Part shown: in pieces, positions 11,766 through 24,527 of the stretch
Layout: each line of letters starts with the position of its first letter
Numbering within the stretch: position 1 is the stretch's first letter
Origin: Paratinospora sagittata
Taxonomy: Eukaryota > Streptophyta > Magnoliopsida > Ranunculales > Menispermaceae
Direction: 5' to 3'
Assembly: GCA_035771175.1 (NCBI GenBank)
Contig: CM069597.1
Location: 47,313,991-47,377,990 of the forward strand
DNA: 64,000 bases
Notes under the pieces: generated by a model
Told to the model about the DNA's origin: nothing
Seen by the model: the letters and a program-made list of their open reading frames with translations, nothing else
Database searches by the model: none
Program-made: the position numbers and the translations under genes

Positions 11766-12124
11766 TGCTATCTGCCAAATCTATACATGTTTGTAAAAAT
11801 TTTTTTTTTTAATAAAATCAAATTTTCTATAATTTTTAAAGCCAACCAAAAGAAGCTATAGGCCCACCACCTCAGTCGCCAAGTGTCATCATTCAATTGC
11901 CTGTGTATTATTCTTATACTCTCTTAAGCTACAGAGTAACGTTCTGACCTTCGCATTGAGATAAGGGCCCCCAAACCAACGTTGCTGTAAGAACCAAAAA
12001 AATAAAAATAAAGAATTATTTATTTGTGTTCCTTTTTTTCATTTCGGAGAACTTGATCGATTTGCAGACGATTTGCTCTTTATAATCGAAGTAAAGAAGA
12101 GAACCAATTTGAGAAAAAATAAAA

Positions 12125-15100
12125 ATGAGTTCTTCTTCGTCCAAAACGACAAGGAAATTGAAGGTGAAATCGCCGGTGCCGGCGGATATAGACATTGCGA
12201 ATTCCGTGGAGCCACTGCACATATCAGAGATCGCTGAATCGCTCAATCTCAGCTCAAACCATTACGATCTGTACGGAAAATACAAGGCCAAGGTGTGTGT
12301 TATTACTTGTATGAATAAAGACCCAATTAAATAATAATTATTATTTTTTGCTCATTTTAGATGAATTTGAAACTATTTATTATTTGTGATTTTTTTTGGG
12401 AGTTTTGGTGATCTGGGCATTGGTTTTTTTGGGGTTTTTTGTTTTTAGGTTCTATTGTCTGTGGTTGATGAGCTTGAAGGAACTGAAAATGGGTACTATG
12501 TGGTTGTTGGAGGAATTACACCAACTCCTCTTGGTGAAGGCAAGTCCACTACTACTGTTGGCCTTTGTCAAGCTCTTGGAGCTTTTCTTGACAAAAAGGT
12601 ATTATTTTTTTGAATGCCCTTTAATTTCTTTTTTGCTTGTTTTGGGTATTTTAATTTGGTCTCTTTTTGGTAATTAAGATCTTTCATTTGCTTGATTATG
12701 AGTATTTGTTCCCGTTGTAGTATGTGTGTGTGTTTATTTTTTATTGAAAAAATACAATTATGGATTACATTATTGATGCCAATGGTCTTAATAGAACTAT
12801 TGGGTATATGGTTAGCTCTGTCCTGTTAGATTCATTCTAATTCAGAATGGCACAGCAGAGAAATGGACTTATATACGTGCTATATATTACACTCATAGTA
12901 GTACATAATCAGGAGGCATGATGCCCAAGACGGCCGAAACTAGTACCCTCCACAAAAGTATTACTATTTGAGCTAGATCATTAGTAGATTTTCGCATTGT
13001 GAACTATCCTGTTCGATTCAAGATTTCCAACTAATCTTCTGCACTTTTTAATGTAACAACGATTGTCATATGTGTCATGTCATGAACTCGTGATGTTTAA
13101 CGATATTTGACATTCTTACCTTTCTTTCAACTTGGAAAGTTTATGTAGCTAAATGCTAAGAACTATAAGAAAAAATGGAGATAATATTGTTCTACATTTC
13201 AAATGCTGTGTAGATGTTGGCTCTAAGAAAGTATAAAAGAAGAAAAAAAAAAGGCTACTGCCCTGAACATTATATAAGTGCAAACATTCTTTAACACTTA
13301 TTCGTTTTTGTTTCAATCACTAGACTCCTTTTTTTTTGCCTGGGTTGGGTAATGTTGGTCCAAATCCACTGCCCCATACTAAGCAATTCGTTCCTGAAAT
13401 AGTTCAACTAATATTTTTAAACCCATCTTGTCACTCTTTAGATTCAACCTACAATGGGCTTTGTGGTAAATCTCATAGCTAGCTTGTTGATGATCTTGTT
13501 GGTATGATATTAATTGGTTCTTTGATAACCTTCTTCTTCTTCCCTCTAGCATTCTCATATGCAGAAGGTCTACACTGGTTCTGTATACCTGAATTCTAAT
13601 GGAAAGAGATAATGACTATGGACTAATCAATTTCATCTTTTCACCTTATACTCATCGTTGTGCTCTTTTTTTTGGACGTTCAAGTAACCATGCTATTGTT
13701 ATTCCTTCAGAATTTTCTGTCATTACATAATGCAATGTCAAGTAAACTAAAAAAAAGTAAGTGATTGCTATAACTGGAAAATTATTGTGGGACTCTAAAG
13801 ATTAGTTCCTTATACTCTATAGCAGGTTACTTTGAAATCAGAAATTGAGTATTATTTGATGCTTAATATTCTATTCTTCCAAAAGTCTGCTAAACTTTCT
13901 GATAATCGAAAAATTATACGATTAAGTTAAAACTGTTGGGCAAATAAGCTTTATTCTTGAGCTTGCTATTCCTTTAAAGTTTTTTCTGCGAGGCTTCAAA
14001 GGGTTTATGATTACAAATTTATGGTATGAACTATGAAAAATTTTGTGCCATTCCTGTGAATGAATGGGTAAGAGAATTCTTAGGTGATGAGAAAATCTGA
14101 TGCATTGGCATAAAGTTTCAATGCTATGTCCTGAATGTACTCTATATGAAACTTACTTATAACATTGTTTCTTCTCAGCTGATTTGCGTTATTCGATACT
14201 TAATTATGTGATCTACTCGAATTATTAGGTTGTAACCTGCGTCCGTCAACCTTCACAAGGACCTACTTTTGGAATTAAAGGTGGTGCAGCTGGTGGTGGT
14301 TACAGTCAAGTGATCCCTATGGATGAGTTCAATCTCCATTTAACTGGTGACATCCATGCCATCACAGCTGCAAACAACCTTTTAGCTGCAGCAATTGATA
14401 CCCGGATTTTCCATGAGGCAACCCAATCAGATAAGGCTCTACTGAATCGGTTATGCCCACCAAACAAACAAGGGAAGCGAAGTTTTGCTGATATCATGTT
14501 TAGGCGCCTCAAAAAACTTGGGATCTCCAAGAATAGCCCCGATGAGCTTTCTCTAGAAGAAGTCAAAAGATTTGTCCGGCTTGATATTGATCCAGAGTCC
14601 ATCACTTGGAGGAGAGTTATGGATGTCAACGATCGTTTCCTTAGGAAGATTACTATAGGACAAGGCCCAGATGAAAAAGGAATGGTAAGAGAAACTGGCT
14701 TTGACATCTCGGTGGCTAGTGAGATCATGGCGGTATTAGCTCTTACAACTTCTCTAGCTGACATGAGAGAGAGGCTCGGGAAAATGGTAATCGGGAACAG
14801 CAAGGCCGGTGAGCCTATCACTGCAGATGACCTTGGTGTTGGTGGTGCCTTGACGGTGCTAATGAAGGATGCTATAAACCCTACTTTAATGCAGACTCTA
14901 GAAGGAACGCCAGTTCTTGTTCATGCTGGACCTTTTGCTAATATTGCTCATGGGAATTCTTCCATTGTTGCCGATAAGATAGCGTTAAAACTTGTTGCGT
15001 CTGGAGGGTTTGTGGTTACAGAGGCTGGTTTTGGGTCGGATATTGGCACTGAGAAGTTCATGAATATAAAATGCCGATACAGTGGGTTAACCCCTCAATG

Positions 15101-16372
15101 TGCTGTTATTGTGGCAACAGTTAGGGCTTTGAAAATGCATGGTGGAGGACCTGAAGTGGTTGCAGGGAAGCCTCTTGACCATGCTTACTTGACTGAGAAT
15201 GTGGGTCTTGTGGAAGCCGGTTGTGTTAATCTGGTGAGGCATATTTCCAACACAAAGGCTTATGGAGTGAATGCGGTGGTCGCTGTAAATGCGTTTTCTA
15301 CTGATTCTGAAGCAGAGCTTAATGCAGTGAGAAATGCTTCATTAGCAGCAGGAGCATTTGATGCTGTTATTTGTACTCATCATGCCCATGGTGGCAAGGG
15401 AGCGGTTAGTACAATCTACACTTACTGGTGTTTTACCGTTATAATGGAGTGTTGGTTTCACCATTTATGGTGATACTGGTATTTACTTGGTTATCCATGA
15501 TTCCCATGAATAGAATGACAAGCTTCCTAGGACCAAATTTCCGCAAAAAATAATTTTGAGTAGTATTTCTAAACATATTTTTACATGGCTAAATTGGCAG
15601 CCTGTTTTTACTATAATTTTCAGGTTGATCTTGGCATTGCTGTTCAAAGAGCCTGTGAGAATGTAACATTGCCATTGAAGTTTTTATATCCTTTGGACAC
15701 CAGCATCAAAGAGAAAATTGAGGCAATAGCAAAGTCATATGGTGCCCGTGGTGTTGAATACTCAGAGCAGGTTAGTAGGCCCTGTTTGTGTTTGCGATTC
15801 GGAAACTGTTTTCTGTATCCAAAAATTTGAAAATACAAAATGTGTTTGGCTGGTTAAATCCGAAAATATTTTTTGAGATTTTACTTAGAAAAACATGTTG
15901 TTTTCAAAAAACAATAAAAAAAGTTGTTTTTTCGAAATTTTGAAATCACAAATCAAACACACCCTAAAGCTCTTTTCGACTACTTTAACAACATCCTTTT
16001 TCTCCTCTTGAATACATTTAAATCTCTTTTTATCTGCTTTCACAATATTTCAACGTGATCTTTTTCAACAAGCTTACTTTTTTTTCTTTTTACTAGGCCG
16101 AGAAACAAATCGAGATGTATAGCAGGCAAGGATTTTCCTCTCTGCCTATATGCATGGCAAAAACCCAATATTCCTTCTCACACATTCCTTCTCAAAAAGG
16201 AGCTCCCGTTGGATTCGTGTTACCTATCCGGGATGTAAGAGCCAGCATTGGTGCCGGATTCATCTATCCTCTCGTGGGAACCATGAGTACGATGCCTGGG
16301 CTTCCAACACGGCCTTGCTTCTTCGAAATTGACGTTGACACTGCCACCGGGAAAGTACTTGGTCTCTCTTGA
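12125..16372 (+). CDS. THFS: Formate-tetrahydrofolate ligase (10-formyl-THF synthetase), five exons
   Basis: Cytosolic C1-metabolism enzyme joining formate to tetrahydrofolate with ATP to give 10-formyl-THF. Exons 12125-12292, 12449-12598, 14229-15404, 15624-15770 and 16097-16372 all meet at GT-AG borders in phase 0 and encode 638 aa, the size of the spinach and Arabidopsis enzymes (about 635). Visible motifs: nucleotide-binding [13 protein letters not shown] at residues 80-92, [21 protein letters not shown], the family signature [14 protein letters not shown], and the terminal [25 protein letters not shown]. No targeting peptide is evident, matching the cytosolic plant form. The start is supported by close match to the family N-terminus ([23 protein letters not shown]). 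Intron 2 (12599-14228) is long and empty of recognisable features; intron 4 carries a MITE-like insertion. Complete and apparently functional. Confidence 0.97.
15778..15966. repeat. MITE-like insertion in FTHFS intron 4
   Basis: A short element with facing ends GGCCCTGTTTGTGTTTG and CAAATCAAACACACCC. Inside it are AAAACATGTTGTTTTC and AAAAAACAATAAAAAA words also seen at about 27762-27948, 45480-45680 and 41695-41890. The CAAACA/TGTTTG ends are typical of plant MITEs. It lies wholly within the intron and does not touch the splice sites. Confidence 0.6.
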
Positions 16373-16742
16373 AAACCAGGATTTTCAATTTTGGCTTGCT
16401 GCATGGTAGTCTTATCGTCTTGGAGGTATGTTTGCCTTTTCTAACCGGTTAGAAACATTGAATAAAGAACCTCCTCATCTTGGCCTGATTTTTCAAAGTC
16501 AGAGCTGTATGTAACAGTGCCTACATGTTTGGAATGTGCGTGACAGCAGTAATGTACACTATAAATAAGAAAAGAAAAATGTCTCTTTTCCCCCCTTAAA
16601 TTTGGATGAATGTTCTTAGTTCTTGCCTTGGCCCTACAAATATTGACATAAAACCCTAAACTCTATGGATGTTCTTCTCTTGTTTAGTAAAGTCATCTCT
16701 TTTTGGGTAGGCCTTGAGCAGTAAGGATAATTTGGCACTCTT

Positions 16743-16886
16743 GCTACTGCCTCACCCTAAGGGGTGGGGGGGATTAATGAGTCAGGAATGAGCTTGATAC
16801 CTCTCCGTGATTGTAGTATGGTGATATAGTTGGGTTATACAACTAACGACTAACATTGTTTTTCTCCAAAAAAAAAAAAAAAAAAA
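16743..16886 (+). mobile_element. Short retroposon (SINE-like), copy 1, with poly-A and direct repeats
   Basis: About 145 bp ending in 18 A. Flanked by near-identical repeats: GATAATTTGGCACTCTT (left, 16726-16742) and GATAATTTTTCACTCTT (right, 16887-16903), two mismatches. Its body (CTCACCCTAAGGGGTGGGGG ... GATTAATGAGTCAGGAATGAG ... GTATGGTGATATAG) recurs at 17530-17665. No pol III boxes that I trust. Confidence 0.6.
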
Positions 16887-17529
16887 GATAATTTTTCACT
16901 CTTTTGGAATTGGATGCAAAACCAACTGAGAAAAAGTGCCATATTTTTGGATTTTATTAGAACAGATGAGTAATGAACTCATCCATATCTAAATGATCAG
17001 AACAGTCTTTTACATCAATTGAGTTATATATGTTAAAAATGCATCAGGTTGTTACTTCCAGAGTTTCATGTAATTTTTACTATTTGAGTGGTGATAATAG
17101 ATTTCTGAAAAGGTTATGTAGGAAAAGTTTTTATTGTGATCTTCTTGTACATTAAATTAATTAGGTCTTTTTTAATAGTAAATTAAAACAAAAGATTTTT
17201 CATATAAAAAACATTTGAGAAGGGTTGGCTTCTGATTGCCTTCATAATTTATTTTTTAGGAGATATGTATATGCTTATATCATATGTATGTAACTTCTGT
17301 TCTATCAACAGCTAAATTAACGTTTATATACATATATCATTGATTAAAAATAAAAAATAAAAAATCATGGTAATATGATTTGGTGTTCAAAGATTGCATT
17401 GTATCCATGCATTATGTTGTTATCAAAATAAGTATCTCTACTTAATTGACCTTTCTACTTGTTAATATGGAGTTGGTGCAGTTAATAAAGATGTGACTTT
17501 AAAACTTAGATGTTTTAGATTTAATTATT

Positions 17530-17665
17530 GTCACTACCTCACTCTAGAGGCCAGAGGGTGAGGGCGATTAATAGTTAGGAATTAGCTTGATACTTTTTTT
17601 TGAGAGTGTGGTATGGTGATGGAGCTAATTATATAATTAACTATTAATATTATAAAATAAAAAAA
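17530..17665 (+). mobile_element. Short retroposon (SINE-like), copy 2
   Basis: Shares the ordered words CTCACTCTAGAGG, GAGGGCGATTAATAGTTAGGAATTAGCTTGATAC and GTATGGTGATGGAG with 16743-16886, and also ends in an A-rich tract. More diverged and without clear target repeats. Confidence 0.5.
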
Positions 17666-19638
17666 ACCTTTATACACGAGAGTACTATTTCTTTTCTAAT
17701 TGTTATTCCATAGACTAATCAAGTCATTTATTGACTAAGAGGCCTACAACTTGGACTTTTCAAAAAATAAACATGAAAAATTGAAATGGATGGAACAATA
17801 ATTCTAAGACTAAGCTATCAATTTCATCATCTATATGTACTAATTAAAAAGATGAAAGCAACATGGATGATTTCTCAAAGATAAGGACAAAGAGATATAA
17901 AGTAAGCAAAGGTAGATTATAAAAAGATGGAAAGCCAGTAAAAGTTGCATATCTGATTATTTTATAACTTAAAACCCATATTCATCACTTAAAGAACTCA
18001 CCATTGTATGCCAACTTCAATATCTGATTGCCCATAAAAAATAAATTACTCAAATTATAAAATAATAAAATTAATTTAATGATTACGTGGCAAACATGCA
18101 AAGGCTGGAACAGAGACTTCTCTGTAAAACTGAGAAGTAGTACTGGCTCACTGGCGACTCGCGGCTTCGACAAGGGTGTTCAAAGTAGCGCAGCAATTAT
18201 GGCTACGACTAGCTTGACAGTTGGACACGTGTCGTACAATCTGACCCAATTTTTTTTCTTAGAAAAAATCGTTTGATCAGGTCAGAATATTCGGTCAGGT
18301 AGAGAGAGAGAAAATGAAGAGAGAGAGAGGCACGCGAGAAAAGAACAAAGGAAAAAACGAGCACCACAACAATTTAAGGAACGATATTCCTAAAATACCC
18401 TTGGGGTTTTATGAGGAAATGACGAGAATGCCCTTTTACCTAGAGTAAAAAAAAAGAAAAAAAAAAAAAACTGAGTGCGTGGTTGGCCCTACTGTCGCTG
18501 GCTGCTGCGTGACATCTAACCAAACATAGAAAAATAAAACGGTAAAAAAAAACCTTACAGAGGAATGACACCTATTTTACACTGTCTACCCTTGTTTTAG
18601 AAAATTAAAATAATAATAATAATAAAATTGGGTCTTTCAGTACTTTTTGACCTCTTTGAAGGGATATTTTTTAAAAATAAAATAAATAATGTCTAGTGGA
18701 TTTGGAGCTGGTTAGGTAGTTTGTTTCCAATCTTTCTTGATGTGTGCCATATGGCAATCTAACTTATACTATAATTCAGAGATAATCACGCTAATAATGC
18801 TGATAATATGAGGTCCAAATTATAAGCTTTACATGATTCTATAGACAAATGGAAAACTAGTCTTCACGTGCTTAGCATGTGCAGTCGTTCCACACATTTT
18901 GCAAGTCAAGTCAACTAACTAGGCCAAAAGCGTGTACACTTGTCGAATAAAAGTTGTAGTAAAGTAGCTAAACTATTCTCGGGTGTATCAGATCGAAACC
19001 ACTCCAATATGAGATCAAATGTGCATGCTTGGTCCTCAATCCTCACGGAACTTGCATGAAAAAAAAAAAGTAGCTTGTTTAAGGGGTAAGAGGATGTTAT
19101 ATATGTATAAATATATATTATATAAATAAAAATAGAAAAAAAGAAAAAGAAAGAGGAAAGAGATAAGAAATGGAAAATGGGGTATGTTTGGTTGTGGCTT
19201 TAAATGCAATTTTGTTGAAACAAAGATAAAATAAGAATAAAACGAAAAGGGTTGATTTCACATGCCCCTAGAAAGTGAGAGATCACTTGTCATCCCATGG
19301 CAGAAGAAGAAGAAGAAGAAGGAGATGAATAATAAGCTGCACCATCTCTACTTAAGCTTCCTTAATTCATTAGTACCACCAAGTTGAAGCTTCATCAAAT
19401 TTGTAATAATGATCTAAACACAAAATTAAGCAATCTAATAAGAATTTCAGAAATAACCCACCATTGCTAACAATCATATATATCAAAAGCAATATTCAGC
19501 AAAACAAAAGAAGATCAAATTAGAACAAACAACATCTCATCATGATGACTTGCATCACCTCCCAAATTCTTGATCCATGTAAAAAAAAAAAAAAAGCAAT
19601 TAGAATCCAAATCCATCATCAATATTATGCCCTCTTAG

Positions 19639-20577
19639 CTAGCTTTGATTCACACCCATCAAGTTATGATTATCATTATTGTTATTATCATAACAAGGTG
19701 GTTGTGGTGGTGGTGGTGGTGTTGATAGATGATGATTATCACTTACCATTGTTCTTGTTGCATGTAAGTCGTTCCTCGTTTCTTCCCCAAGCAAGCTACT
19801 TATAGATCGAGCCTTCACTATTCCTATTCTCTTCTTCTTCTTCGTTTTCATCATCATCTTGTTCAACAATGGCTTCTCTTCTTCATCATCTTCTTCTTCT
19901 TCTTCTTCTTTCATTTTGTGGTTATTCTTTGCCGAGAAGTATGATAATAATAAACTTCCTTCTTCTTCTTCTTCTTCTTCTTCTTCTAGTTTCGATTCTT
20001 CTTCTTTCTTGGGTTTAGTTTGATTAGTAGTAGTACTAATAGTGGCACGATTACGAACACTGCTCATGCTTCTAAGTCTACCTTTGCCCAAGTGATGCTC
20101 ACAAAGAGAGTACCCAACAAGTGTTTGTTGGCAACACCTCCATCCTCTTCCATTAACACGACTGCACCTTGAACCCTCCATAATTGCACCAGTACTTATT
20201 CCTCCCCTTCTACTTTTCTTCTTCTTACTGATCTGATCATCCGACCCATTTCGATCTCCTTCTTGTAATTTCTGATGAGCCCATAATTTCTTGTTTTTAC
20301 ACCTTGAAGATCTAGTCTTCTTCATCATCTTAATTTTTTTCTTCTCATCCTCATCATCTTCCTTATCATTATCTTCTAGTAGTACTCTTGATCTCTTCTT
20401 CAATGGAAATGTCATTTCTCCCTTGCTCCATCTACCACCTTAAAAAAGATTATTACATCAAAAAAAAAAGAAAGCAATATTGCACTAACATAATTGTATT
20501 ATTGATAGTATTAATCATGTATCATGGTGATTTGATTATCATAGTTCACGAGATGATAATCAATGTTGTTCACTTGC

Positions 20578-20612
<35 letters not shown>

Positions 20613-21795
20613 CAGTGTGCAATCTGCAAAGGTTTTGTTCATCAACAACATCATGTGTACTTATATACCTTGATGAGCTAATGAAGAAGACGAAGAAGCC
20701 AAGATTCCACCACCACATGCTTTTGCACCAGATATGTTGTTCTCTTCCTTTCTGTAAATCCATCCAATTTTACCAATTAAAAACAAAAATTTGGTGCATT
20801 ACAGCTCACAAATTACAAGAAAATATAATTGCTATTGCACAACCCAGTTTTTATCACAGCAAATTAAAGATTATCTATATATATAAACCCGCAGCTGTCT
20901 GTATTTACTATGTGGGGGATGGATCGAATTGCATGTATGTATATATATGTATGTATGGATGCAAAAGGGCCACGGAATCATGTGGTAAGTGCAACAAGAC
21001 TAGCAAGCATATATACCCAAACTAACATACTAGTCCAGTATATACATAAACACAGAAAAACCAAATCCAAAACCCAAAAAAAAAAAAAAAGAAACAAAAT
21101 AATAATTTTTATTTTTTCTTTTATAGAAAAAACAGAATACAATGAAAATGAGAGCGTACCTACGATTATTCGTTACCAATCTCTTATCCTCAGCGTCTGC
21201 TTCATCTTCTCCGGCGACCCCAACTTCTGGGTCCTACAAAACAAGCCGGCGCCGATCATCGTCAAATGGGTTTTCCGGCGGCACACCCAACTCACAATAA
21301 ACCGTTGCACCAACCCGGAAAACAAAAAGGATTAACAACAAGAAAAAAAGAAAAAAAAAAACTTGTATTTTTGAGACATTAATAACCAACCTTGAATGCT
21401 AGATGATGGGTAGAAGAAGTAGAGCAGTTCATCATGCAATCATGACCCATAATAATAATCTTCCCACCTTCATCGTTACTGCTTCTATTTGCACCGGCGA
21501 GGCTCAGATCGGAAGGCCTTCGATTGTGCACTTGTGGGTCGAGCACTGGATCACAACAATTGCAAGGGTATGGGTGCAATATTTCTCGTGACGATGATGA
21601 TGATGCCGATGAGTACTCATGATGCGTAGAAGAAGAACAAGTTTGATTAAGTGAGGGTTGTTGTACTGAGCTTGGTGGTGGTAGTGGTCTGAATATTCCT
21701 GTAACGGTAGGATCTGGTGGTGCAGGTGAGAGGAGAAGAGACTCCGGCGGTGGCACCGGTGGCGGAGCCGCCGGCCATCTCTTCCTGATTCTCAT
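19639..21795 (-). CDS. WRC-domain nuclear protein, four exons
   Basis: Probable nuclear protein with a single WRC domain and no QLQ domain, so not a growth-regulating factor. Exons 21795-21391, 21233-21160, 20751-20669 and 20438-19639 join at GT-AG sites in phase to give 453 aa. The start MRIRKRWP with a proline-rich stretch is typical of this plant family. The WRC zinc motif is exact: C279-X9-C289-X10-C300-X2-H303 within GSRCSRVNGRGWRCC...LCEHHLGKG. Upstream is a basic GGRWSKGEMTFPLKKR segment; downstream an acidic Glu run, then the conserved IGIVKARSISSLLG and a Pro/Asn/His-rich tail. The Glu and Asp runs come from TTC/TCT/ATC microsatellites. Middle exons 2 and 3 are short and rest on splice phase rather than strong similarity, so their limits are the least certain part. 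Confidence 0.85.
20580..20612. repeat. (TTA)n microsatellite in WRC intron 3
   Basis: About 11 uninterrupted TTA/ATT units inside the last intron of the WRC gene. Confidence 0.9.
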
Positions 21796-21891
21796 TGATG
21801 AGGTGGTGGATTGAATTTTTTTGGGGGGGCTAAAGACTTAAGAAAGAGTGCAAAATCCCTAAATATTATAGACTGGAATACGGAGGACTCT

Positions 21892-21916
21892 CTTCTTCTT
21901 CTTCTTCTTCTTCTTC
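21892..21916. repeat. (TTC)n microsatellite upstream of the WRC gene
   Basis: About eight CTT/TTC units about 100 bp upstream of the WRC start codon; probably in its 5' leader. Confidence 0.85.
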
Positions 21917-22139
21917 CAGTGTTTTTGGGCTTTATGGAGTTTTATTTATTTTATTATTGTTTATATATAAAAGTTATAGAATTTTATTATTATTTTTAAT
22001 GTATATATCATATGTGCTTTGGTAGCAAAAGACGCACGTAGAAAGATAGCAACACGCAGCGCGCGTGCTAGAGCTGTTGGGTTGGGGGGGGGGGGTCACT
22101 TTTGTTTCGTTGCTGAGTGGCACGTGCGAGGCATATGGT

Positions 22140-22160
22140 GGGGTGGGGGTGGGGGTGGGG
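22140..22160 (+). promoter_or_regulatory. Strong G-quadruplex motif
   Basis: Four G tracts of 4, 5, 5 and 4 bases separated by single T loops (22140-22160). Single-base loops with tracts of four or more give very stable parallel quadruplexes in vitro. It lies about 345 bp upstream of the WRC start on the strand that is template for that gene. A 13-G homopolymer at 22083-22095 lies close by. Confidence 0.75.
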
Positions 22161-22489
22161 CGGTTTTAATATGAGAAGCAACAGCGAGGACATAGTACAT
22201 GTTTTACCCACCGACATCCACGTGTAACATCTACTACTACAACAGTCGATGATTCTGTAGATCACTGGATTATTAATGATTTAGAGCCGTTTGATCTGGG
22301 TTGGGCCCACTGGAGAGATTGGCAGGCCGCGTGATTGGAGGAGTGGGGCCAGGTGGGGGAACGGGGGAGCAGAGACATGCACGTCCGAGGTCTTAAACGA
22401 CACGAGAAATTGGTTCTCTTTTCTCTCTCGCTCACGCCAACTCATCCCACTCTTTTTAATTAATTAATTATTTATTTTGTTATTTCTTT

Positions 22490-22535
22490 TTGGCTCGGCT
22501 TTTAGCCGATGCTAGGCGGCGTTTAGCCGAGCCAA
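22490..22535. repeat. Short inverted repeat (11-bp perfect stem)
   Basis: TTGGCTCGGCT at 22490-22500 pairs with AGCCGAGCCAA at 22525-22535 around a 24-bp spacer that itself repeats TTTAGCCG. Could be a decayed MITE end or a hairpin; no T-run follows it. Confidence 0.6.
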
Positions 22536-22941
22536 GTCAGATTTGTACGGAAGTTGTTGGGATGTGAAAAGTTGGTTACGCTTTAACCATAGTTGGATTC
22601 TCCCTTCTGGATAAGTTTCCAATACTTTAAAAACATAAAAATAAAGGTATATACTAGTAAAACTTTAGTGATTTTTTTTTTTTAATTTCAAATAGGCTTC
22701 ATTCTCATTAATTTTGAGGTTTCTTTAAAATAAAATCTGACGTCTAGCTTAACAATTCGGGATAGTATTGATACTAATTAAGATTCAGGTCCACCAACTC
22801 ATATTAAAGTCTATAGTTTAGTTGGGATGTAATGCATGTTTTAAAACGAGTTTGCGTGTGATGGTAGATAATTCATGATATTAGCGCACATCTTTAATTT
22901 CTCTCATTCATACTTAGGCTTTTGAGTAAAACCTCATATCT

Positions 22942-23157
22942 TTTTTTTTTTTTTGGGTTACCAACTTTTCGGCCCCTGATAGTGTCATCCTACCCTTTGA
23001 GATGAAACTAGTTTTCCCAGAGTTCGAGATTTTACAGTAGTTTATAGGCGTCTTTTTTACCTAAAATTTGGGCGAGTCAGGGCTCGAACTTATGACCGGG
23101 TCCCTTAACCTACCTTAGGGTCTATTTTTCGTGCCAGCAAACCAACCCACAGTTGGT
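22942..23157 (-). mobile_element. tRNA-derived SINE with 11-bp target duplication
   Basis: On the minus strand: a 5' part with a B-box-like AAGTTCGAGCCCTGA, a body of about 200 bp, then a 3' A tail (plus-strand T run at 22942-22955). It is bounded by a perfect 11-bp direct repeat ACCTCATATCT at 22931-22941 and 23158-23168, which marks target-primed insertion. Confidence 0.8.
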
Positions 23158-24527
23158 ACCTCATATCTACTTAGCTCAATGATGAACCTAAATTGATCAA
23201 GTAGAGATAGCATCAGTACTAGGTGAGATCTAGCTTACTAATACAAGCAAAGGTTTCTAATGATTTTAAAGACCCTATGTGTTCTTGGTGTGGGTATTAA
23301 AAAAAAAAAGAAAAATGTTAATTTAATTGTAAACTTTGTGACTGTATGTGCAACTATACATGCATATTCATTGGATATTAATGTTTTACACATTTTAAGG
23401 TGTGTAATAAATAATTCAATAGATATACATATATAGTTATAACATTTTGTAGTTAAATTAGCATTTTCCAAAAAATAATACTCGGCTTAATCTAATGATA
23501 ATATAACAATGTACTTTTCGTATCTAATGTGATATTTAATTTTTTTAATATGTATTCATGTAATATCTTCATTTTAATGTTAGCATTAATGAAATCATCA
23601 ATAAATCTTGCAACAAGTAGTTTTATTTATTATGAATTATTTTTAAAAGTAGTTTTAACGCTTTTCATTTTATATGAACATTACTGTAATATTTATTGAC
23701 CGATAAATTTAGAGAAGTATTTATTGGTCATTTTTTAAAGAAAAAAAAAATCAATAGCAAATATAATATAAGTTGATAGGTTTACATCTTTGCTCTTTAC
23801 TCACAATCTCAAGTTTCCACATTTTTGTTAAATTTCATCTAATACTTCAAATTACTTTTTTTCTTCAACCATCTTAAACAATCAAATAGCCTTAAAACAT
23901 GAACTAGGCCTCAAGATTTCATTGTACATAGGCAACTTCTTCAGCTCCTTTATTCACAAATAAATAAATAAAATCTCAACCATTTTCACACCAAATGAGC
24001 ATCGATTTGGTAATGTGAAGAAGCTCTTGGAATCGTGTTTTCTGGAGTTCACTCCAAATGGGTGCAGATGTTTCTCTTCCTTTTCATGCTAAGGTTTGAG
24101 ATTCTACTTTCTTGTCGTTGTGGTTTTTTTTTTTTTTTTTTGATTTATGATTTCTGTGATTGTGGGTAGTCTTTGTTTTGGTCAATTGAGGGTTCTGTTA
24201 ACTGGGTGTTCAAATTATTGAGTTTTTGAACATCTGGTTACAAAAACAATGGTGTTCTTGTAGCAGATAGAATATTATTTTTTGTTCAAGACCCCAAATC
24301 CGAGGATAAAATCAAATAGAAAGGCACAGAAAAAATTCCCTTTCAGTGCAAATGCCATTAAATAGAGCATCAAATCTTGATTTAAGGTGCTAAGAAGTGT
24401 CTAGTTTGCAGTGATTTAGAAGATGGCATCTGAATCAATTACAATCATTCACTAGAATCTGGATAGATTGAAATGTGTGGTTCTTGAATGTACTAAAGTA
24501 ATGATATTATATTCCTTGGTGAGGTTT

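Larger units (their letters stand above)
16600..19540. other. Intergenic interval between FTHFS and the WRC gene
   Basis: Apart from the two SINE-like copies above, this stretch holds A/T tracts, a GAGA-rich run at 18300-18330 and ordinary single-copy-looking sequence. The small frames near 18079-18276 have no family resemblance and are not called. The last few hundred bases probably include the 3' UTR of the minus-strand WRC gene. Confidence 0.55.

Noticed and set aside
18079..18276. Small frame with TTSLTVGHVSYNL
   Set aside because: No similarity and no supporting splice structure.
20560..20763. Poly-Asn frame
   Set aside because: Shadow of the TTA microsatellite in a WRC intron; only the short exon at 20669-20751 in another frame is kept.
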